Shown here: positions 1 to 10,688 of the stretch, piece after piece
Position numbering within the stretch: the first letter of the stretch is position 1
Layout of the letters: the number at the start of each line of letters is the position of its first letter
Assembly (NCBI GenBank): GCA_014155875.1
Contig: JACEFZ010017896.1
Span: forward strand, 77,001-141,000
Length of the DNA stretch: 64,000 nucleotides
Origin: Cepaea nemoralis
Taxonomy: Eukaryota; Mollusca; Gastropoda; Stylommatophora; Helicidae
Direction of reading: 5' to 3'
The notes under the pieces: generated by a model
The model's input: the letters and a program-made list of their open reading frames with translations, nothing else
The model's database searches: none
Told to the model about the DNA's origin: nothing
Translations under genes and position numbers: made by a program

Positions 1-279
1 GTCTTCACTAGCTTTTATGTCAAGACAGAGCTTAGCACCAATGCCCATTAGTTGATTGCTCAATAATATGAGATTCTGTAGGAGAATAAGTACATTTCTT
101 TATTCATGTTTGAATTGCTAAAATGTATACTTGATATAAGATATATCTCAATGTATTTGTATGAATACTTGTACCACTTTTTCATTCAGGCTACAAGACT
201 CTACAGGTGACACAACCAGAAATGATAAATGGGAGATAAGAAGCAGGGTATTTTCTTTTTCGCTCGCTTGCTTTGAACT

Positions 280-530
280 CAAATGTAGTCCATACACACT
301 ACTTCTAGTAGTGGTCTTGTAGTGGACTGAATTTTTCATGTGGATTAGCTTTCCCATTTTAAAAGTGTTCCTCGCCATCATGGGAACCACTCAGACTTCA
401 GAGGTACTTGTAATTGACGCCCCAAGTCAAGGACAAGGAGTAAATTTAGTCCAACTGACCGGCATAGAAGCTACCTCCGGGAGTTTAAGAGTCCACTCTT
501 ATCTATTCGGCCATGCTGACCTGTGTGTGT
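280..530 (-). mobile_element. SINE-1 copy
   Basis: Reverse copy of a tRNA-headed SINE. The head (GGTCAGCATGGCCGAATAGA) is at the right end. The body has TTGTCCTTGACTTGGGGCG-like and GTCCACTACAAGACC segments. Confidence 0.8.
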
Positions 531-699
531 CATGATAAGAGGGACGCTCTGCGAGGGACCTGCTACATGAGAAGTAGACAGACCGACAGACTTATTTCTG
601 AATTCTGTTAACTTCAGCTCTAGAGTAAAGCAAATGGTGCTCTTCCATGTCTGGAGGCATATAGGGTCTTGTGCTAGCCCCATATTTGCATAGACCAAA

Positions 700-815
700 G
701 AACAATCAGCATTTGATGGGTGATGTGGTCAATATCAGGCCATCTGCCTGACTTTCCAGGACATTTCCTGATACCAATTTTATATGGATTCTACCCAAGA
801 GAACCATGTTAATTT
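700..815 (-). mobile_element. SINE-4 body fragment, reverse
   Basis: GATGGGTGATGTGGTCAATA and CATTTCCTGATACCAATTTT are the inverse of the SINE-4 body. Confidence 0.65.
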
Positions 816-834
816 TTAAGAATTAGCATCAATG

Positions 835-1262
835 AGGATTTATACACGAGGAGGCTTCAAATAAAACCTTAAATATGTTTTTGTGTGTGTGAATATATTC
901 TGGAAAAAAAAAAATTAAAATAAAAGGAACAAATGTATCATTTTTCAATATAGTCATCACTGCAAGTCCTCCAGCACCAATAAAATGCTTGGATTCCTGT
1001 AGAAAACATTCTCTGAGGTCACTAGTCGGTATGCTTGGTCCGCCCGTGAACAGTCTGTCACATAAGTCATGCTGGTTTGAAACTTCTTACTTCACTCACA
1101 CACTTGCTGGACTGATAGGCATGCATCACCATACTGGACCTTTCATTCGACTGATGAATGTCTATAGGTTTCAGCCTTTTATTGATCAAAATGGATAACA
1201 GAACGCTGCTCCTCTTTGGTGCGAGTCAAAAATGGGGTGGCCATCTTTAAACTGGCCTTATG
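835..1262 (-). mobile_element. Mariner-like remnant with internal deletion
   Basis: The minus strand starts MATPFLTRTKEEQRSVIHF and, after a frameshift, LKPIDIHQ, the N-terminal helix-turn-helix of a mariner transposase. Only about 250 bp further on it reads GIQAFYWCWRTCSDDYIEK, the usual mariner C terminus. The catalytic middle is missing, so this is a deleted, non-autonomous copy. Confidence 0.65.
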
Positions 1263-1483
1263 ATGACACGATACTTGTCTGCATTGCTATGTGCCAACAC
1301 TCTTGACATCCTTAACAACAATAATGACAGGTTACAAGACAATGGCATGGTTATTGTAATTTCTACCAAACTTTTAAAATTTACATTTGAAACACCCTTG
1401 TTTATGAATCACTGGGCTGACAGGTACACTACAATCACTTCCTGGCATATTCACAATATAATGCACAAAGACTATTCAATTAC

Positions 1484-1661
1484 CTCTATTGTGAATGGCT
1501 TGCTTCCACAACAAGTTTGACAGAACTTTGACCCATGCTTTTTTCATTTCCAAATTTGCAGCTTGAAGAACGTACGTTTCTCGCAATGACCTCCGACGAA
1601 ACCAGATTTCAAACTTTAATTCTCCGCTACCATAGTTTTCTGTGAGGCCAATGTCTGCTGT
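1484..1661 (-). CDS. PLEKHG4: PLEKHG4-like RhoGEF, PH domain part 2, last exon in window
   Basis: A 178-nt exon (59 codons + 1 nt), acceptor TTTCTTTGCAG, donor AGAG|GTAATT. It encodes TADIGLTENYGSGELKFEIW, FRRRSLRETYVLQAANLEMK, ending WKQAIHNR. The invariant PH C-terminal helix Trp is in KKAWVKVLS. GLTENYG...LKFEIWFRRR is strongly family-typical. The following exon, usually starting with a MASMGIGN-like segment in relatives, was not found in positions 1-1480, so the gene most likely continues beyond the left edge. Confidence 0.93.
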
Positions 1662-2296
1662 CTGCAAAGAAATTGTAACATAAAGAAAAACATAAGTTGC
1701 TGGTGAAGCCTTGTGACCATTAAAAAAGCATGAGAAACAAATTAAGAGGTACGGATTGGCACCAGGTACTGACTGGCACTAATGGTGAGTAAAGGAATGA
1801 AGTAAAGATCAAAGGACACTAGTATTTTCAGTGAGGTACTATAATTTTGAGATGGCAGGTTCAAATCTTGGCGTACTTGCGGCTTTCAATTTTTATATTA
1901 TCTAGTGTATTCTCTGATCTATACTTATTTCCTTTACCCATTATAAGTGTCAATAAATATCTCTAAAAATTATTTCTCATGCCATAGAAAACTGGTTTCA
2001 GGTGCAAAGGGGAGTAAGACAGAGCTGAATTCTATCTCCACATCTGTTTAGCATTTATGCAGTAATTGTAATAAGAAGCAAACTTTATGATACCATGGTC
2101 AATTTCGATCATAACGATTAGTGAAAATCCAGTTCCAGAGACGTGCAGATTACATTGTCCTCTTCTCAAATAGTCTTAAGGATTAGAGAGTCCATCTATT
2201 CCATCAACAACAAAAAAACCACTGTAGATAAAAATCTTTTTTTTCTGAACTTCAATAATAGGAAAAACAGTAAATAAAGCATTTTTACAAACTAAC

Positions 2297-2470
2297 CTTA
2301 AAACTGGATTTGTAGATGTAGATATCATGTTGCCCTTGCTGGCCTTTTTTAGTTTTGCTAAACAGAATAAGATCTTCAAATAGAAATATCCGCCTCATGG
2401 ATTTCTTGCGGCCATGAAAAACAAGAAATTCTTCCTGGCGCAGAAGTCTGCCTTGCTCTTGAAGGTTGAC
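2297..2470 (-). CDS. PLEKHG4: PLEKHG4-like RhoGEF, PH domain part 1
   Basis: A 58-codon exon in phase 0 (acceptor TCATCTTTCAG, donor AAG|GTTAGT). It encodes VNLQEQGRLLRQEEFLVFHG, then RKKSMRRIFLFEDLILFSKT, ending YIYKSSFK. The R..FLFEDLILFSK strand pair is the core of a pleckstrin-homology domain placed directly after the DH domain. In Dbl-family GEFs this PH domain binds phosphoinositides or regulates DH activity. Confidence 0.94.
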
Positions 2471-3134
2471 CTGAAAGATGACAGAAACATCATGGCTGTA
2501 ACAATAACCTTGTGCATCACTAGGATCTATATGGACAGTAACAACTAGTAATACCATCATCTACCAAGTGTGTCATAAAAGGCAGCTAAGGAAGATTTGG
2601 TGTGGGGTTAGCTACCTCATCCTGGGGAATCTCTAATCTGTGAGATCCAGTCAGTCATAAATAAATCTTCAGGATAGGAGAGCTTGGCATCACTGGGAGA
2701 GGTTTGTGTGCAAGGGGTGTCATCGAATTGGGGAAATAAGGGACATATAAACAAGAATGCCCAGCAGTAAAGATCTTGATTTTGAATTATTTATTTTTCT
2801 TTCATATTTTAGAAGGTCAACTGGTGTCCCACTCGGACCTCAAGCCATGTGGTGTGGGCAGCAGCTGAAGTTATGTGCTAAAGGCATTAGCTGTAGTTGT
2901 GTGCTAAGGGCAACAGCTGAAGTTGTAAGCTATGGGCACCAGCTGAAGTTGTATGCTTCACATGGTGTGACATGCCACATTGGTCGGAAACATTATTATC
3001 TTAAGATGTAGATAAATTATTATCAACTGCATGTGAGCAATACATACGATACAGGTAGATTTATTAAGTAATCACAGAACTACACACAGAATAAACAAAC
3101 CAGACAAATGACCTTGATGAAATGAAACACTTAC

Positions 3135-3212
3135 ATCACAGTTTCTTAAAGAATCCATAGCCAGTAGATCATTCCCATGTCGAAGCTGAAACCTCACCAT
3201 TTCTTCGGCAGC
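3135..3212 (-). CDS. PLEKHG4: PLEKHG4-like RhoGEF, DH domain part 4
   Basis: A 26-codon exon in phase 0 (acceptor TGTATTTCAG, donor GAT|GTAAGT). It encodes AAEEMVRFQLRHGNDLLAMD and then SLRNCD, the last DH helix leading toward the PH domain. This wording is nearly invariant in the PLEKHG4 group as I know it. Splicing to the next exon gives NCD|VNLQEQG, as expected. Confidence 0.93.
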
Positions 3213-3299
3213 CTGAAATACAATGAGCAAGGATTTAGACAAAACATCTGGCAATATGGCAGACAAGTCTTCATGTAAAGGGAAGAATTAAGCCAAGTT

Positions 3300-4200
3300 T
3301 TCATCAGAATTATATTCTGATAGCTTTTAGTTCATTAGTTCAAGTTCTTGATAAGTAATTTCAGCAAACCATTCATTATAAATGTAAAAACGCATTGACA
3401 CACACAATCTGCACATGCTACACATGTACGAAATTATGCATGTATGAAAATGAGTTTTAAGATGCAATATACTGCTCACAGAAGTCAACATGGCTGCAGG
3501 CTAATTCACAAAGATATTTCATTATCCACACAAGGACTATACAATCATTGTTGTTTGGCCAGACTAGGTCTGAAGAAGGTTATGACAACCAAAATTATTG
3601 AGGGTGTTAAAAATTGATAGAGGGAGAAAATGGGGTACTTCATTTTTACTTTACCACGTAGTTATTTTTAGCACTGTCTTCACAAACTGGCCCCCCAGAT
3701 ATATCGAAGATGAGTGCAGACAGATGGATGGGACATACATAAGATAAGACGAGTTGCACAAGATATGGATATACACTCCGACGACAGTGAGGGCACTCCA
3801 GACCCAGAAACATTTATTGCATCCATTGATCAGTCTAGCAGTCCACCACACACTAAACCGGAAGTGATTGACAATACATTCAATTTATATGATTCAGTAT
3901 TGCAGTTTTTCACTTCTCACAATTGACCACATCCCCATACACAAGTTGCACAGTATATCAACACACTCCTATACCCACAATAGAATCACCCTGATGTCAC
4001 GGGATTTCCCAACAAGAACAGAGGGAGAAAATGGTCAATGGGCTGGCAATGTGGCATGGAAAATGATCAGCTGTTGAACAAGAATACAGAAGACAGATGT
4101 TTGTGGAGAATCATGAGCGTCTGCGCTGCTCAGCATGGTATTTGATATTGTCACATCCTGCTGCAGCCATTGTATTTTCAATGTATTGATGTAATATTAC
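3300..4200. other. Intron sequence, nothing recognised
   Basis: No motif, repeat or coding signal was identified. Short ORFs at 3651-4077 lack any family resemblance. Confidence 0.6.
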
Positions 4201-4204
4201 ATTT

Positions 4205-4395
4205 GAAATGTTAAAAAGTTAGCTACATGTCCTATACAGAAAGTCAGTCAAACCCAGTTTATACTGTCTATTTGTGATTTACTAGACAATTTTAGTTCAG
4301 TAGTTTGCCACTGTTTTCTCAATGGTGGACACCTTACACAAAGAAAGTCATGGCAAAGCAATCTGCTTCCAAATCACCAGTGGCTGATTTCAAGC
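4205..4395 (-). mobile_element. SINE-3 related copy, reverse
   Basis: Inverse of the 3' half (CAGTAGTTTGCCACTGTTTTC, GCAAAGCAATCTGCTTCC) running into GCTGATTTCAAGCCC, the inverse B-box, where the 42-bp array starts. Confidence 0.7.
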
Positions 4396-4890
4396 CCTTG
4401 ACTAGATACATCGAGGAATTGAGGACACAGTTCAAGCCATGACTTAATATGTTGAGCAACTGTGAACACAGTTAAAGCCCTTGACTAGATGTGTTGAGGA
4501 ATTGTGAACAGTTCAAACCATGGACTAGATGTGTCAAGGAACTGTGAACACATTTCAAGACCCTTGACTAGATGTGGTAAGGAATTGTGAACACATTTCA
4601 AGCCCTTGACTAGATGTGTTAAGGAATTGTGAACACATTTTAAGCCCTTGACTAGATGTGTCAAGGAATTGTGAACACATTTCAAGCCCCTGGACTAAAT
4701 GTGTCGATGAATTGTGAACACAGTTCAAGCCCTTGATTAGATGTGTTGAGAAATTGTGAACACAGTTCAAGCTCTTGACTAGATGTGTCAAGGAATTGTC
4801 AACACAATTCAAGTCCTTGACTAGATACGTCGATGAATTGTGAACACAGTTCAAGCCCTTGACCAGATAAGTCGAGGAATTGTGAACACA
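4389..4890. repeat. 42-bp tandem repeat starting inside a SINE-3 head
   Basis: Unit TTCAAGCCCTTGACTAGATG with a GAATTGTGAACACA part, period 42, about 12 copies. Period divisible by 3 creates false minus-strand ORFs (KCVHNSLTHLVKGL). Lies in the intron between the exons at 5109-4966 and 3212-3135. Confidence 0.93.
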
Positions 4891-4965
4891 GTTTAATTAT
4901 CCCCCAAACCACAGTGCCAGTTAAGCATTTTTAATGTAGATATCTACATAAAAAAACTGCTCTAC

Positions 4966-5109
4966 CTTTAAATCAGAATATCCCATTTCTGTTTCAGGAC
5001 ACTCCTTGAGCAGCTGTTTCAACAGAAGTGCATATTTGCCCATCCGTTGAACAGGTTTCAGCAGGTAACTAGACAAATCCATCTTGTCTCCAAGTTCTAA
5101 CTGCTTTAC
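4966..5109 (-). CDS. PLEKHG4: PLEKHG4-like RhoGEF, DH domain part 3 (signature helix)
   Basis: A 48-codon exon, phase 0 at both ends (acceptor GATGCCAG, donor AAG|GTAGAG). It carries the most diagnostic DH motif, LLKPVQRMGKYALLLKQLLK, which is conserved region 3 and forms much of the Rho-binding surface. It starts VKQLELGDKMDLSSY and ends MGYSDLK. The Met after QR and the GKYALLL wording favour the PLEKHG4 group; Trio-like proteins have QRITKYQLLL. A 42-bp minisatellite starts about 75 bp past the donor in the next intron. Confidence 0.95.
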
Positions 5110-5369
5110 CTGGCATCAGAAGTAAAGAGCACATTTTAAAACCAAAATAAAACATATACGTTTGCATTTGTTTATTTTCTCATTACATACTTAAAATTAA
5201 CGTAACCACAGATACAGTTAAGCGTTTTAAAGTAAATTTAGTTTAACATACAAAATTATTATTTACCTCCAATATTCAAGTTATAAAACCAAGAAGATGG
5301 TCAAAAATAAAATGTACGTACAACAAAGAACTGGACCTAACTGAACTGGATACTTTCAACTGCAATAGT

Positions 5370-5562
5370 TTTAATATTACAATAGTATTAATATTACAAT
5401 AGTATTAATATTACAAGAGTATTAATATTACAATAGTATTAATATTACAATAGTATTAATATTACAATAGTATTAATATTACAATAGTATTAATATTACA
5501 ATAGTATTAATATTACAATAGTATTAATATTACAAGAGTATTAATATTACAATAGTATTAGT
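5370..5562. repeat. 17-bp AT-rich tandem repeat
   Basis: Unit AATAGTATTAATATTAC, about 11 copies, with AATAG/AAGAG variants. Confidence 0.95.
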
Positions 5563-5574
5563 GGTGTGACATTT

Positions 5575-5760
5575 TGTTGTTGTTGGGTTCGCAGGCCTTG
5601 AACTCAAGCATTGTCCGTACACATGCTACTACTTATAGTGTACAGGACTGACTTGTGGATTAGCTTTCCCTATTACTAGTATCCCTCGCAATAAGGTGAA
5701 CCCACGCCAACCTCTGAAGTACTTGTAATTTACATCTTATCCATTCAGCCTTAGACACCA
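5575..5760 (-). mobile_element. SINE-1 copy, truncated
   Basis: Reverse copy holding the 3' part (GAACTCAAGCATTGTCCGTA through TACTTGTAATTTACAT). It lacks the middle and most of the tRNA-like head. Confidence 0.7.
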
Positions 5761-5869
5761 GCAACTAACCTTTACTCTACAGCTATAGATATAGCACATG
5801 GGTATAGATATAACAATCAGGTATAGATATAGCACATTTGGATAGATATAGCACATTTTTATAGATATA

Positions 5870-6115
5870 GCACACAGCAGATACTGCCACTGGGGTGTGA
5901 AGTGTTAGAGCTTCATATATTCTAGGTCACAACATATAAGGTAGGATGCCCAGTTCCTTTCCTCTCCACCTGCCTTCAAAAAATTCTGTTTATGAGGCTG
6001 GCTTGACCCCAGAGCCGTACAGGTCAGAAAAATTAATCCTGCCTTTGCTGAGATTTGAACCCAGACCACTTGTCTCAGCAGGCAGGTGCATAACCCACTA
6101 TTTCACCACAACTCC
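5870..6115 (-). mobile_element. SINE-5 related copy, reverse
   Basis: GCAGATACTGCCACTGGGGT and an inverse head (GAGATTTGAACCCAGACCAC). It shares its left part with 10940-11110 and 20015. Confidence 0.6.
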
Positions 6116-6159
6116 TATCTTTTAGGCAAGAAAAAATTCAGACAGAATAAAGTACAGCT

Positions 6160-6304
6160 ACCCCCGGGAAGGTTAACCCGGTCAACAAATGCCCGCAGAA
6201 GTCAGATGTATCTGCCTAACGGTGCAAGAACGCAACTCTGCTGTAAACAGGCACAATGCAATCAATCACATCCGGGGAAAAAACTTCGGATGAACGCAGA
6301 AAAA

Positions 6305-6335
<31 letters not shown>

Positions 6336-6383
6336 AAGAAGAAGAAGAAGAAGAAGAAGAAGAAGAAGAAGAAGAAGAAGAAG

Positions 6384-6411
<28 letters not shown>
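6160..6411 (+). mobile_element. SINE-6 copy with long GAA tail
   Basis: CCCGGGAAGGTTAACCCGGT, AATGCCCGCAGAAGTCAGAT and AAACTTCGGATGAACGCAGA lead directly into about 105 bp of (GAA)n. ORFs of poly-Arg or poly-Ser here are artefacts. Confidence 0.85.
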
Positions 6412-6415
<4 letters not shown>

Positions 6416-6426
6416 CAGCTACATAC

Positions 6427-6516
6427 CCTGAAAAACTGCTTGCCGTAGTCCATCATGAGGCAGTCAGACTTTGGTTTGTTCTTGTTGTACAAAGCATACA
6501 GGTAAAACATGGTCTC
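6427..6516 (-). CDS. PLEKHG4: PLEKHG4-like RhoGEF, DH domain part 2
   Basis: A 30-codon exon in phase 0 at both ends, with acceptor CTCTCCTCAG and donor AGG|GTATGT. It encodes ETMFYLYALYNKNKPKSDCL followed by MMDYGKQFFR. The (Y/F)..Y.LYNKNKPKSD.L pattern is the family signature of the middle DH helices. A GAA microsatellite belonging to a SINE-6 insertion begins only 15 bp past the donor, so the intron's 5' splice site sits right against the expanded repeat. Confidence 0.93.
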
Positions 6517-6909
6517 CTGAGGAGAGTTAATAAAACAGTAGAGCAGTCAAAAAATACTGCTACGAGGCATACATGTGTAGACTGATTAGTTCAGTTGCTT
6601 GGGTACTGGATTTTGTGTCAAATCTAGGTTGTGGGGTCTTTCAGAAAAGTCATGAATTAGGAACATCTTGTCATGTTGTGTTCAGAAAGGAAAAGACAGT
6701 GATCTGGAGGCTTTCACTGGCCTTCCATGTGTATCACATGTCGGGGTCTGTTTGCCTGATGGTGAGGGTATCTCAAAACTGAGAGGGAAGACCAGAAGAA
6801 CTTTCAGTCAGATGGCAGATGGAACAATTAGCAATATGACTCTTCACTGGCTGTTGAACGAGGGGATGGAGCATATCTGGAAATGTTCTAAGTGAAGTCA
6901 TGACTTTTC

Positions 6910-7172
6910 TTACCTCAACTCAACTCACTGGTTCAGTAGGAAGCCCAATGGCAAGCAAGCTTACCTGATGGTCATGTGTTCAAATCTTTATCACCACAGA
7001 TTTGTAAAATTAGCACAAACTCCCAGGCTGACCACCCTAAAATGGGTACCAGGGAAAGTCCTGGGAAGTAAAGGCAGCCATCATGATATTGACCACATCA
7101 CCCACTGAGTGGTGACTGTCTATACAATATGGGGGATAGCGCCATTTGCCCAATACAAGATTGGAATACAAG
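6910..7172 (+). mobile_element. SINE-4 copy
   Basis: Head-like CCCAATGGCAAGCAAGCTTA with GTGTTCAAATC, body GGGTACCAGGGAAAGTCCTG and TGACCACATCACCCACTGAG. Confidence 0.7.
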
Positions 7173-7335
7173 AAATATATTTTACTTAATCCTGACTAAG
7201 AGTTGCTCCAGTAGTTGAGTCCATATTAAGTAAAATATACTGCTGGTATTCCAATCCAGTGTTTCTATAATTCACTCCTAGTGTGAAAATTAATAAATAT
7301 GGGGTGCTTTTTGTGGCATTTAAAGTGGTATACAA

Positions 7336-7472
7336 AGAGTTAAGGATGGGAGGTCTGTATTTGTGACCAGTATGGATGGGATGGACCAGTAAGGATGAGA
7401 GGTCTGTATTTGTGACCAGTATGGATGGGATGGACCAGTAAGGATGAGAGGTCTGTATTTGTGACCAGTAAC
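7336..7472. repeat. 49-bp tandem repeat, about three copies
   Basis: GGTCTGTATTTGTGACCAGT recurs at 49-bp and about 63-bp offsets with GGATGGGATGGACCAGTAAG. Confidence 0.8.
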
Positions 7473-7539
7473 TTTTACTAAAGTTTTGTTTCATTCATGA
7501 CCTAGTTATGATTTTGGAATATTCCCTTTAATTTAAAAA

Positions 7540-7680
7540 TAAACTGCCATGTACTGCCTATAGTACATTGCGGTGTAGGATGGGGGTGGGGTGGCGGTGG
7601 GGGGCTATGAGTCTGAAGAATTACACCACAAACTGGGCAGGTTAGGGTTTTTTTTTTTTTTTTTTGTTAACCACACCAAA
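7540..7680 (-). mobile_element. SINE-5 fragment, reverse
   Basis: GTACTGCCTATAGTACATTG to GGCAGGTTAGGG and a T run. It matches the middle of the copy at 58015. Confidence 0.65.
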
Positions 7681-7808
7681 ATATGGAAATAGCTAATCCT
7701 AATACTGTAATAGTACGTGAAAACTCAAAGAGAAACATCTTGCTACAAAATTTCTCCTTTAAAAATTAAAACAATATTAGCTAAGATTGTAAAAGCAGTA
7801 TTACTAAC

Positions 7809-8058
7809 ATGCTGTAGGAAATACTGGCCCACGAGGAATGGCTGGTTCTCACACGTTTCCAGGTGCTTCAGAAAATGCTGACTGTGAAATTGATAAATTT
7901 TTTCCAAGTTGCCAAAGATAACGGCTCCCTTCCCACGAAGAACCTGGGGAACATCGTCTCTCTGTAATTCAGGCACATACTGTTCTGTGATGAACCGTAA
8001 TGCTGTCACATAGTCCCTCTCTGTTTGAATGATTTCTGACATGATCAGAGACACTCTT
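7809..8058 (-). CDS. PLEKHG4: PLEKHG4-like RhoGEF, DH domain part 1
   Basis: This 250-nt exon (1 nt + 83 codons) opens the Dbl-homology domain, which exchanges GDP for GTP on Rho-family GTPases. The acceptor is TTTCATTATAG and the donor is CAT|GTTAGT. Conserved region 1 is evident in SLIMSEIIQTERDYVTAL, where the Glu of TERDYV normally contacts switch I of the GTPase. It continues with LRGKGAVIFGNLEKIYQFHS and ends VGQYFLQH. The LRGK..VIFGNLEKIY wording is characteristic of the PLEKHG4 (puratrophin-1)/PLEKHG4B/ARHGEF40 group rather than Trio or Vav. No stop or frameshift is seen, so the domain appears functional. Assignment within the group is not settled. Confidence 0.93.
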
Positions 8059-8246
8059 CTATAATGAAAGTGAGGAAGTGAAAAACACATCAGATTCTAT
8101 TAAATTTGAAAAATAAAGAAAAACACCAACTGTAAACAAATAGCTTTATAAAGCTACAGTGACAGAAAACAATAAATATTGCAGCAAATAAAACAAATAC
8201 AGATATATATACTAACAGCTATCTAACTATATTTAAAAAAAAAATT

Positions 8247-8465
8247 AAGTTGCATGTCCTTCACAGGACGTAGCCGTCAACCCCAGCATTTTCAGCTGTT
8301 CGTGATTCCTGGGTAAATTTTACGTTCAGTAGTTTGCCATTGCTTTCTGAACGACCGGCTCCTATACCTTTTTCGAAAATACCAGCACCGCTGTGTTTCG
8401 AACCCGGGTATACAGACTCACAAACCGCGTTCGCAAGCCCTTAGCCACAGAGACCAGTATCTAAC
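8247..8465 (-). mobile_element. SINE-3 related copy, reverse
   Basis: Inverse copy with TTGCCATTGCTTTCTGAACG and the tRNA-like head at the right (CGAACCCGGGTATACAGACT, TTAGCCACAGAGACC). Confidence 0.8.
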
Positions 8466-8811
8466 TATATATGAATATAATAATATGCTAAAAACAAAGA
8501 TGTTAATTTAGAAAATCAATTTATGGTAACAGATGTTGGTCTTAGTGAAAGTAATCATTAAATGCCACAGCTTTACCAGTTATCATATATCAGGCATTTG
8601 CAAATTCTATTTTTGTATGATTACATATTACATATTGGAATAATCATTAGGAGGCTGAGATGATAATTCTATGGGTGCAATCAGTTGAGGGTTCAATGCC
8701 TGCCCTCATCATCTGCTATGAGAGAGAAATACAGGCCATCTATCCACCCATGCAATCCATCCTACAAAATGTGACGATTCTAAAACATTACAGACTCATA
8801 GCAGAGTATAT

Positions 8812-8950
8812 CTTCTTCTTCTGCATTCATTCGGAGTGTTATTTCAGATGTAATTGCGGTGTGTCTCATTATGCACCCTTGGGCCAAAACCCTTAGGCCC
8901 ACACATCCGACTTTAGCTGGCGTTTTTTTAAAATCAGGTTAGCCAGCCTG
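8812..8950 (-). mobile_element. SINE-6 subfamily copy, reverse
   Basis: TCTTCTTCTTCTGCATTCAT, then GGTGTGTCTCATTATGCACC, CCACACATCCGACTTTAGCT. A diverged subfamily shared with 61388. Confidence 0.8.
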
Positions 8951-9102
8951 GGTCAAGTTATATAATTATTATGAAGTCTTATTACCTACTGACTTTATAC
9001 CAGAGTGATAGGGTTGCAAATAATCCAAGCTGATCTACATGGATCACCAGTGAAGCAAGTTTGAAAAGCTTTAGAAGCCCTGGTCTATCGTGAATGGATA
9101 GT

Positions 9103-9350
9103 TAGTCGACAGATCATCCTCACTGCACATCGAACCATTCAGTCAATAAGTGCTTGGATCCCCTTCTAAGTAAATCCCGCAGCATGTAGTGGTTCATGAC
9201 ACCAGTTCTGTGTTGGTTTATTAATCTTCTTTGGCTTCCTGCATTTTGCTCTTGTCTGGCCACACCTCTTTTAACTTGCAGTTCTCGCAGTCTGACCATG
9301 GTTGTAAATTCACAGTCATCACTTGGTTCTCGTGGATAGTGCGGTGACCC
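9103..9350. repeat. Unclassified dispersed repeat, copy 1
   Basis: GTCGACAGATCATCCTCACT through CACTTGGTTCTCGTGG matches 44262-44490 over about 230 bp at high identity. No tRNA-like head seen. The copy at 44277-44477 is open on the minus strand (63+ codons, with VKRVVARQEYYAG). Confidence 0.8.
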
Positions 9351-9429
9351 TTCAACAGTGTTCAGGTTAATAATCCTCCATTAGAGAAAGATGCTTTCCT
9401 GCCATGGCGTATGTGCCTGTTCTATGGTT

Positions 9430-9640
9430 GTGAGATGACTTAATGTAGCTCTAGAGTTGACTCAATATGGCTCTGAGGTCGACTTAATGTGGTTCTGGGG
9501 TCAATTTAATATAGTTTTGAAGCTGACTTAAATAATTCTAGGGTACACTTAATATAGTTCTGAAATCTACTTAAATGGCTCTGGGGTTGACTAATTCGCC
9601 CTGGGCTGAACTGAATAAGGTCGGGAGGCTGATTTATTGT
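9430..9640. repeat. Degenerate tandem repeat of about 30 bp
   Basis: GACTTAATGTGGTTCTGGGG-like units, seven or eight diverged copies. Confidence 0.7.
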
Positions 9641-9921
9641 GGCTCAAGGGTAGCCTTGAAATGAGATTTTTCTGAGAAGAATAAATGGTGAAATCACCCT
9701 TCACCCTTTGTTTCCTGTAATGCTGTGACTAGTTTATTTGAAGTTTCTAAACACTTGAAAAGCCTGCTGACATATCTCCGATGGGATTATTAATAATTTC
9801 CAGCCAAATTATCTTTAGTGACATTAACTTTTAAATTCTGCTTTCCTTATTTTCTTTTCATAGTTTTTCTTAGTTTTCTGTACTATGGTTGAAATTTTTC
9901 ATGATTTAATTCATGTTTTAC

Positions 9922-10440
9922 TCATGTTTTAGTTACTCTTGCTTTTAGTTCTCTTATTTCTGCATCATTTCTGTGGATGCTATGTACTTGAATTGTATTA
10001 TCTCCAGCTCTTGTCCATCGACTTTGATGTAAATTTTCTTCTTCCTCGTGTTCTTCAGATGCAGACAATGAATCATGAATCTCTAATCCTGTGTCATCTG
10101 ATATTTTGATGAAAATGATGTTCCTTGTGTTGTCATTTATCGCCTTACTGTTTAAACCTTCCACGTACATCTTTTTCTGTCTTCCTTTGTCTCTTTGGCC
10201 TAGTATTTCCCACACCTCTTCTGTTGATATACTCTATACATTTTATTGGTCGGTTCCTGAAGGTTTTAATGAGTGATTTTGAAACACCTGCTGCTCTCTG
10301 TCCCTCTGCTTTTGTTTTCTTCTTTTCCCATGAGATTCTCTACATTCTTCTGAAGAGACAAAAACTACATCTCCACTGTCTCCAGCTTCTTCGCCATTTT
10401 ATTTCTCATTACCCAGCATTCACACAGAAATGGTCGACAC
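9922..10440 (-). pseudogene. Old LINE C-terminal remnant
   Basis: Minus-strand peptides ETVEM*FLS..., then GRQKKMYVEGLNSKAINDNT, resemble the AVEMWFLR and KGRQRxxYxEGL segments of LINE C termini, with many frame changes. Identification is by motif order only. Confidence 0.5.
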
Positions 10441-10688
10441 TCAGAATTCCGAGGAAAGGCCAGACGGACACATAATCAGACTGCTACTGCTACCATTAGT
10501 ATTGGGACTCTTCACTGGCCATTGCATATAAGGAAGGAGCAAGTATCAGGAATGTTCTGAGTATTGTCATGTCGGTTCTTGTCTCAGCTCAACTAAACTC
10601 AGCTCACAGAGCAGAAGGCAACACACAATCTTCAGTTGAATGGATTGTAAACGTTCTACCTCATACATTCATAGTTTCCTATATTTAC

